Positions 12,377-16,887 of a stretch of 16,887 nt of DNA are shown one piece after another. Each line of letters starts with the position of its first letter. Positions within the stretch are counted from its first letter, which is position 1. The translations under genes were made by a program, and so were the position numbers. Origin of the DNA: Microcaldota archaeon (GTDB taxonomy: Archaea > Micrarchaeota > Micrarchaeia > Micrarchaeales > Micrarchaeaceae); the NCBI GenBank assembly GCA_021834865.1, contig JAKBRD010000015.1, forward strand, positions 1 to 16,887. The letters are read 5' to 3'. The notes under the pieces are model-generated. The model was given only the letters and a program-made list of their open reading frames with translations. It searched no databases and was not told the DNA's origin.

Positions 12377-13831
12377 ATGGAGATTTCGAAAGAGAACACA
12401 ATATTGGCGGTAATAGTAATAGGAACGCTAATGGCTTCCATTGACTCGACAATAGTGCTGCTCGCTTTTCCCGCGATGACCCAGGCTCTGCACTCTACTA
12501 TAGCAACCATAATATGGGTCATATTAATTTACATGATAGTCGTTGCAGTCTTCTCGACGCAGTTTGGCAGGATAGGCGACATATACGGCAGAAGCAGGAT
12601 GTTCAACCTCGGCTTCATAATATTTACAATCGCTTCTTTCCTGTGCGGGATTGCGCCAACAGACGTAAGCCTTATCGCATTCAGGGCAGTGCAAGCTATA
12701 GGCGGAGCCCTGATAGCTGCCAACAGCAGCGCGATAATAGCAGACACTTTCGAAAGGCACAGGATAGGAAGGGCATACGGATTTACCGGAATGAGCTGGA
12801 ATATAGGGGCGCTTCTTGGCATACTTCTAGGCGGAGTAATAACAACTTACATAGGCTACAGGTACATATTCTTCATAAACGTGCCAATAGGCATTGTGGC
12901 AGTAATATTGGGCCTTCGCTACGTAAAGGACAACAACAGGAGCAACGACAAGCTAGACTTGCCCGGCATGGCATCGCTGGCAGTCGCAATAGCGCTAATA
13001 GCTTATGCAGGCATAAACTACGCTTCCATAGGCTTAAGCTCGCTCAACGTTGCGCTTTTCATCCTTGGAGTCATTGCGGCAATAATCTTCGTACTCATAG
13101 ACAGGAAAGTTAAAATGCCTACGATAAACTTCACAATGTTCAAGAACAAGATATTCAGGAATTCGCTTATGGCGTCGCTTTTCCAGGGGCTCGGATTCAT
13201 GGGCGTGACGTTCCTTCTCATAATGTACCTTCAGGGAGTCCGCGGCTATTCGCCGCTTGACGCGTCGCTTGTCCTGTTTCCTGGTTATGTGGTAAGCGGA
13301 GTGCTTGCGCCTTATATGGGAAGATACTCGGACAAATTCGGAGCCAGGCTTATTGCCACTATTGGAATCTTGTTCATGGTTGGAGGAGTTTTGTTCTATC
13401 TTTCGTTCCTTGGAGTTTCGACTCCGATATACTATGTAGTCGTAGGAACCATAATAACAGGATTCGGAGGAGCAATGTTCTGGCCTTCCAACAACAGCGC
13501 AGTCATGGCCAACGTTACTGGAGAACTAAGGGGCGCAGCATCGGGCACGCTGAGGCTTTTCAGCAGCCTTGGCTTGATAGGCAGCTTCATAATCGCATTC
13601 GTTGCAGCAGCGTCGGCAGTGCCCAGATATCTGGCTTTCGAAATATTCGCCGGAACCTCAAAAGTTATAGGAGGCATAGGCAAGGGCTTCGTAGCAGGTA
13701 TGCACGTAGCGTTCGTGGCCCTTATGGCAATGCTAATAATAGCTGGAATATTTTCCTTCGTGCGCGGAAAGGAAGACAGGTCCGGAAAGCTTCCTGCCGA
13801 TAGCCATAATTCAGCAGTGGAGAAGAAATGA
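12377..13831 (+). CDS. MFS multidrug efflux transporter, DHA2 (EmrB/QacA) type, 14 helices
   Basis: Proton-driven drug exporter of the 14-helix class, 484 residues. Helix 1 carries ASIDSTIVLLAFPAM, the DHA2 D1-like motif with its membrane Asp. Motif A is FGRIGDIYGRSRMF between helices 2 and 3. Motif C is GMSWNIGALLGILLGGVI in helix 5, diagnostic of antiporters, followed by GYRYIFFINVPIGI. The tail is short and basic/acidic (RGKEDRSGK). The ATG is preceded by a possible GTG at 12371 but no ribosome site; the A/T box 26 bases before the ATG favours ATG. Substrate unknown. Confidence 0.93.
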   Translation: MEISKENTILAVIVIGTLMASIDSTIVLLAFPAMTQALHSTIATIIWVILIYMIVVAVFSTQFGRIGDIYGRSRMFNLGFIIFTIASFLCGIAPTDVSLIAFRAVQAIGGALIAANSSAIIADTFERHRIGRAYGFTGMSWNIGALLGILLGGVITTYIGYRYIFFINVPIGIVAVILGLRYVKDNNRSNDKLDLPGMASLAVAIALIAYAGINYASIGLSSLNVALFILGVIAAIIFVLIDRKVKMPTINFTMFKNKIFRNSLMASLFQGLGFMGVTFLLIMYLQGVRGYSPLDASLVLFPGYVVSGVLAPYMGRYSDKFGARLIATIGILFMVGGVLFYLSFLGVSTPIYYVVVGTIITGFGGAMFWPSNNSAVMANVTGELRGAASGTLRLFSSLGLIGSFIIAFVAAASAVPRYLAFEIFAGTSKVIGGIGKGFVAGMHVAFVALMAMLIIAGIFSFVRGKEDRSGKLPADSHNSAVEKK

Positions 13832-13898
13832 ATCTGCAAGATATGATGAGGCAACCTGCACAGCATTAAATACCGCAGCGCTTAAGGAATATGTTATA

Positions 13899-14011
13899 AT
13901 GTTCATTGTGTTTGCAAGGGTGCCTAAACGGATAACATAGAAAAGCTAAAGGCTAGGAGCTTCAGGTTCCTGCTTTATTCTAGGGCACTGAGGAGCGCTG
14001 CTCTCATATAC
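13899..14011 (+). pseudogene. Displaced 5' end of the third MFS gene (apparent frameshift)
   Basis: Codons 13928-14011 are open in the frame of the MFS gene at 14012 and encode TDNIEKLKARSFRFLLYSR then ALRSAALIY, a typical MFS cytosolic lead-in plus the first half of helix 1. This stretch has no ATG, GTG or TTG; a TAA at 13925-13927 closes it. In another frame, ATG 13899 and GTG 13920 read towards it and stop at TAG 13938. One extra A in the AAA run at 13926-13928 would join GTG 13920 (after AAGG) to the transporter as MPKTDNIEKLKARS. A TATA-like ATTAAATAC lies at 13864-13872. Confidence 0.5.
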
Positions 14012-15118
14012 ATGACGCTCTCTTTTTCATTATACCTCCATGCGCTTAAGGTAAGCATAATAGATATAGGAATAGTGGCTGCCCTGACAATGCTTTTCGC
14101 GCTGTTTCTTACGCTCTGGCTTGGAATGCTCGGAGACAGGAAGGGCTACAGATATGAGCTTGTCATATCCGAGTTTTTCACAATGGCCGGAGCGTTCCTG
14201 ATAGCAGCAAGCTCAAACGTCATTCCAATAATGGCCGGGATGATAATTGCCGGCATAAGCACCGGCGCAGGAGGAATGAGAGGAGCTTTTTCCCCAGGCT
14301 CAAGCGCTTATATAGCCAGCATATATGGGGAGGAAAAGGAGCGCGTCAAGAGGTTTTCTTCCATAAATATCATTGCTGCAGTATTTTCCATAGTAGGTAG
14401 CGTTATGTTTGGAATGGTCGGATTGGTGAGCGTTTACACAGGCGTGCTGCACGCATACAGGTACCTATTCCTTGTAGCCGCATTCATGATGCTCGGCTCG
14501 CTTGTTTTTGTGATGCTGCTCACCGAGCCCGCAAGGCCAAAGAAGTCAACGCGCATCATGAAGAACGAAAGCATGAAGTATATAATGAGAGTGATAGCGG
14601 CTAATGTCGTTGGCGGCGCAGGAGTAGGCATAGCAATACCCCTTCTGCCGCTGTGGTTCAACCTTGTATTCAAGGCTACCAACATAGAAATAAGCGCAGT
14701 GTTTGGGATTTCGTATATCGCTACGGCCCTCGGGGCGTATTATGCATCTCGCCTTGCAGGTAAGGCAGGCATATTAAACATGGTTGCAGGCACCAGGTCA
14801 CTCAATGGGATACTTCTTGTAGCGCTTGCGCTCTCGCCCGCATTTCCGATAGCAGGAGCAGTATACATAATAAGGGCTTTTGTAGCCGGCTCCGGAAGCC
14901 CGAACAGGTCCACTGTTACAGTAAAGGGAATAGGCAACGAGGACTACGGCACGGCTACAAGCTTACAGGGCATAGCCACAAGGGTCTCGCAGCTGAGCTC
15001 AGGAGCCAGCGGATACCTTCTCTATTACGCGCTGCCGCTTCCTCTTGAGGTAGGAGGGGTGCTGCAGCTCATAAGCGGAGCTTTGTATAAAGTTCTCTTA
15101 AAGCCAAAGAGCAAATGA
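14012..15118 (+). CDS. MFS transporter (third in tandem), N-terminus incomplete from this ATG
   Basis: Membrane transporter of the major facilitator superfamily, 368 residues from the first ATG. The motif A-like GMLGDRKGYRYE lies after the second helix, and a charged central loop (EPARPKKSTRIMKNESMK) divides two six-helix halves. The second half has VGGAGVGIAIPLLPLW and GSGSPNRSTVTVKGIG, patterns of poorly characterised archaeal permeases. From this ATG the first helix is cut in half; the missing part is encoded in frame upstream (13928-14011) without an accepted start codon, see that entry. Either translation begins at a near-cognate codon, or a one-base change separates start and body. Substrate unknown. 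A hairpin with a T-rich loop follows the stop at once. Confidence 0.85.
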   Translation: MTLSFSLYLHALKVSIIDIGIVAALTMLFALFLTLWLGMLGDRKGYRYELVISEFFTMAGAFLIAASSNVIPIMAGMIIAGISTGAGGMRGAFSPGSSAYIASIYGEEKERVKRFSSINIIAAVFSIVGSVMFGMVGLVSVYTGVLHAYRYLFLVAAFMMLGSLVFVMLLTEPARPKKSTRIMKNESMKYIMRVIAANVVGGAGVGIAIPLLPLWFNLVFKATNIEISAVFGISYIATALGAYYASRLAGKAGILNMVAGTRSLNGILLVALALSPAFPIAGAVYIIRAFVAGSGSPNRSTVTVKGIGNEDYGTATSLQGIATRVSQLSSGASGYLLYYALPLPLEVGGVLQLISGALYKVLLKPKSK

Positions 15119-15146
15119 CCATTTTTATATTTTTCTTACAAAATGG
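15119..15146 (+). terminator. Hairpin and T-tract after third MFS gene
   Basis: CCATTTT (15119-15125) and AAAATGG (15140-15146) are perfect inverted copies starting at the base after the MFS stop, with a T-rich loop (TATATTTTTCTTAC). This probably ends the MFS transcript. Confidence 0.4.
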
Positions 15147-15156
15147 CAGTAGTTAT

Positions 15157-15167
15157 GCTATAAAAGG
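15157..15167 (+). promoter_or_regulatory. TATA box and about 100-base leader of the histidine phosphatase gene
   Basis: GCTATAAAAGG is the best TATA-like match in the 166-base gap. A start near 15187-15192 leaves a leader of roughly 95 bases to the ATG at 15285, unusually long for this window. It ends in TAGGTGCAAGC-ATG, with AGGTG at 15275-15279 as ribosome site. I see no convincing hairpin or riboswitch in it. A closer A/T box (GATAAATAAT, 15265-15274) is too near the ATG to act for it. Confidence 0.35.
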
Positions 15168-15284
15168 AAGCTAGAACATTGGAAGGAATTATAACAATAG
15201 GTAGAGGCAGTAGAATTGTCCAAATTTAGCAACCAAGCCAGTGTTTTTCCGGCAGAAGGATGATGATAAATAATAGGTGCAAGC

Positions 15285-15893
15285 ATGGTAGTCGCATATT
15301 TCGTCAGGCATGGGCAGGCTGAAACGAACAAGAACGGCGTATTGTCTTCAAAATACGACGGATATCCGCTTACGGACCACGGAAGGGAGCAGATAGCCGA
15401 AACCGCCAAGCAGCTTGAGGGCATAGAATTTTCTTGCATATATTCAAGCCCTTTGCTGAGGGCGAGGCAAACCGCTGAGATACTCAGAGGCGAAAGAAAG
15501 CTTGAAATTAGGATAGACGAAAGGCTGAGAGAGCGGGGAATGGGAGACATGGAAGGAAAGCCTGCCCATAATGGCGATTGGATAATACCTATGCTTAGAA
15601 AGCGGGAGTATTCTATGGGAGTTGAGAGCTTCGATAGCATATCAGAAAGGATATATTCTTTCGTAAAGGATCTTGATGGCGAAGGCAATGTCCTTATAGC
15701 CACTCATGAAAGCCCGGTATCCATGCTTGCATGCAGGATAATTGGATTCGACGAGTTCACTGGAAAAGGTATAAAGGTAGGCAACGGATCTGTTACAATT
15801 GTTGAAATTGAGAAAGGAAAAGAGCCCAAGATTTTAGCTCTCGGATCTTACTCTATGGACAAGGAGCACTTAAGCAAAATTACAGGGAAATAG
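15285..15893 (+). CDS. Histidine phosphatase (phosphoglycerate mutase-like family)
   Basis: A cytosolic branch-1 histidine phosphatase of 202 residues. The catalytic pocket is complete: FVRHGQAETNKNG with His9 as the phosphorylated residue, SSPLLRARQTAE with Arg59, Glu83 in LRERGMGDMEG as acid/base, and His141 in ATHESP. It may be a sugar-phosphate or nucleotide phosphatase rather than a mutase, since it is short and lacks the longer mutase insertions. The ATG follows AGGTG by five bases. The sugar nucleotidyltransferase begins 14 bases after the stop, so the pair probably form one transcript and may share a sugar-phosphate substrate; this is inference. Confidence 0.9.
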   Translation: MVVAYFVRHGQAETNKNGVLSSKYDGYPLTDHGREQIAETAKQLEGIEFSCIYSSPLLRARQTAEILRGERKLEIRIDERLRERGMGDMEGKPAHNGDWIIPMLRKREYSMGVESFDSISERIYSFVKDLDGEGNVLIATHESPVSMLACRIIGFDEFTGKGIKVGNGSVTIVEIEKGKEPKILALGSYSMDKEHLSKITGK

Positions 15894-15907
15894 ATTATGG
15901 CGTTTGC

Positions 15908-16639
15908 ATGAGCCAGCATGTTACAAAAGCGGTAGTCATATGTGGAGGAGAAGGAACGAGGCTTAGGCCTATGACGTATGATACTCCAAAGCCGCTCGTG
16001 AAGGTAAACGGGGTTCCTGTGATAGACAATGTCTTCAGGGAACTGAAGCTAAATGGGATAGAAAGAATAACGATGGCCGTTAGCTACAAGAAGGAAATGT
16101 TTATGGACCATTTCGGCGACGGGTCTAAAATCGGCCTGCAAATAGATTACAGCGTTGAAGAAAAATTGCTTGGCACCGGAGGAGCGATAAAGAAAGCTCT
16201 CGAGGAAAAAACCCGCCCTGAAATTGGCGAGGACGTGCTAATTGTGAACGGGGACAACATATTCGAGATAGATTTAAAGAAGATGCACGATCTGCATCGT
16301 TCCAAGAATGCAATAGCAACGCTTGCTGTAAAAGAAGTAGATGATGTAACTGGCTACGGAGTCATAAACGCAGAAGATGGAGTAATAAGTAAATTCGTCG
16401 AGAAACCGAATCCCAAAGAGGCGGAGAGCCGCTTAATAAACCTTGGAATATATTTATTCAATTCCGGTGCTATGGCCATGCTGCCGGATGCTGCTTCATT
16501 TTCGATGGAAAGGGACTTTTTTGCAAAGATTTCCGGAACTGGAAGGCTCTGCGCTTACATATCTGACAGGATATGGTATCCCATAGACACCATGGAGAGG
16601 TATACGAAAGCGTCAGAGGAGTGGAAGCCCCCTAAATGA
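15908..16639 (+). CDS. Sugar-phosphate nucleotidyltransferase (NTP-transferase fold)
   Basis: Makes an NDP-sugar from a sugar 1-phosphate and NTP. 243 residues. The N-terminal motif is ICGGEGTRLRPMTYDTPKPLV (Gly13-Gly14...Arg18, Lys28), which binds the nucleotide phosphates. LIVNGDNIFEID holds the metal-binding Asp, GYGVINAEDGVISKFVEKP the sugar-binding Glu-Lys-Pro, and WYPIDTMERY a late conserved Asp. There is only the catalytic domain, with no left-handed beta-helix or acyltransferase extension. It resembles archaeal glucose-1-phosphate thymidylyl- and mannose-1-phosphate guanylyltransferases; which base and sugar are used cannot be decided. No ribosome site is visible before the ATG, fitting co-translation with the phosphatase gene 14 bases upstream. 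Confidence 0.92.
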   Translation: MSQHVTKAVVICGGEGTRLRPMTYDTPKPLVKVNGVPVIDNVFRELKLNGIERITMAVSYKKEMFMDHFGDGSKIGLQIDYSVEEKLLGTGGAIKKALEEKTRPEIGEDVLIVNGDNIFEIDLKKMHDLHRSKNAIATLAVKEVDDVTGYGVINAEDGVISKFVEKPNPKEAESRLINLGIYLFNSGAMAMLPDAASFSMERDFFAKISGTGRLCAYISDRIWYPIDTMERYTKASEEWKPPK

Positions 16640-16651
16640 GCCGCAGGGGCT
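16626..16651. terminator. Possible terminator hairpin between convergent genes
   Basis: AGCCCC (16626-16631) and GGGGCT (16646-16651) can pair around a 14-base loop, followed by ATTCTTT. The hairpin overlaps the nucleotidyltransferase stop and lies in the 36-base gap before the convergent gene's stop. Confidence 0.3.
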
Positions 16652-16675
16652 ATTCTTTGGCTTGCTTAGGGATTA

Positions 16676-16887
16676 TTACTCCCTTAGCATAAGCTTAAGA
16701 TTTTCCAAGTAGTTCTCTATATATCCCCTTATCAGCTGCTGTTTTTCAGCCAACCCATTCCTAAAGAATGCCTCGTTATCAATTTCTTTGTTGACAGCGT
16801 CTTCGTAAACCGAAAGCGCTTTGCCCAGCGTTTCCACGTCCTCCTGGTTTATGATTTTTGAAGCGATGCCTTCCTTTGCTATTGCAT
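16676..16887 (-). CDS. Unrecognised protein, 3' end only (5' end outside window)
   Basis: On the - strand a frame is open from the window edge to a TAA at 16676-16678, giving 69 residues: AIAKEGIASKIINQEDVETL at the left and AEKQQLIRGYIENYLENLKL close to the end. It is charged, soluble-looking and helical, with no membrane segment or motif I recognise. Codon use (AGG, ATA) is like the neighbours. It converges on the nucleotidyltransferase. The frame is free of stops across 70 codons and its residue composition is protein-like, so I think it is a real gene, but its function cannot be named from this end. Confidence 0.6.
   Translation of the reverse strand, partial: AIAKEGIASKIINQEDVETLGKALSVYEDAVNKEIDNEAFFRNGLAEKQQLIRGYIENYLENLKLMLRE

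Noticed and set aside
12514..13113. 199-codon + strand frame inside the DHA2 transporter gene
   Set aside because: Arg/His/Ser-rich out-of-frame translation of a gene whose real frame has all DHA2 motifs.
15119..15284. Tiny frames such as TTG 15179 (about 16 codons) in the gap before the histidine phosphatase
   Set aside because: Too short, no ribosome site, no protein-like pattern.
15158..15703. Long open frame (181 codons) on the - strand opposite the histidine phosphatase
   Set aside because: It is antisense to a gene with a complete catalytic motif set, is Ser/Leu/Pro-rich as expected from reading the reverse frame, and shows no motif of its own.
1..16887. CRISPR array, insertion sequence, integrase or phage genes
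   Set aside because: No repeated spacer-like units, transposase or integrase motifs were seen on either strand.

Overview
The window looks archaeal. The evidence is an archaeal/eukaryal-type tyrosyl-tRNA synthetase, a DUF84-type NTPase, A/T-rich TATA-like boxes about 26 bases upstream of several ATG codons that have no ribosome binding site (leaderless genes), very short spacers, and heavy use of ATA (Ile) and AGG (Arg) codons. A small-genome acidophile of the Micrarchaeota or Thermoplasmata kind would fit, but that lineage guess is inference. No IS element, CRISPR array, rRNA or recognisable tRNA is visible.

Region 1 (1-3871) is a heme locus. hemC (5' end cut off by the window), hemD and hemE overlap on the + strand. 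They converge on hemH and a chlorite-dismutase-family gene on the - strand. The ferrochelatase has the Tyr-containing N-terminal loop of the monoderm (Bacillus-type) coproporphyrin ferrochelatase, and the last gene reads as coproheme decarboxylase (ChdC/HemQ). Together they encode porphobilinogen to coproporphyrinogen III, then coproporphyrin III to coproheme to heme b. This is the coproporphyrin-dependent route, not the siroheme route usual in archaea. The oxidase step (CgoX/HemY) is not in the window.

Region 2 (3872-4888) is an AT-rich divergent promoter with a 7-bp dyad, followed by two unrecognised genes joined by an ATGA overlap.

Region 3 (4885-6507) is a tyrS-DUF84 NTPase operon on the - strand. 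Region 4 (6508-8931) holds a fused ferritin-like/VIT iron transporter, a compact intergenic segment that folds into a three-way-junction-like RNA, a small two-helix membrane protein, an NAD(P)H-FMN reductase and a 47-residue zinc-ribbon gene. Iron handling (ferritin-VIT) and heme synthesis lie within 7 kb of each other.

Region 5 (8935-10882) has a stomatin-like SPFH protein with a Gln-rich tail and a HAD hydrolase, both on the - strand. Region 6 (11025-15118) carries three major facilitator transporters of different subfamilies in tandem; the third has a damaged or unusual 5' end. Region 7 (15285-16887) has a histidine phosphatase, a sugar-phosphate nucleotidyltransferase, and the 3' end of an unrecognised gene on the opposite strand.
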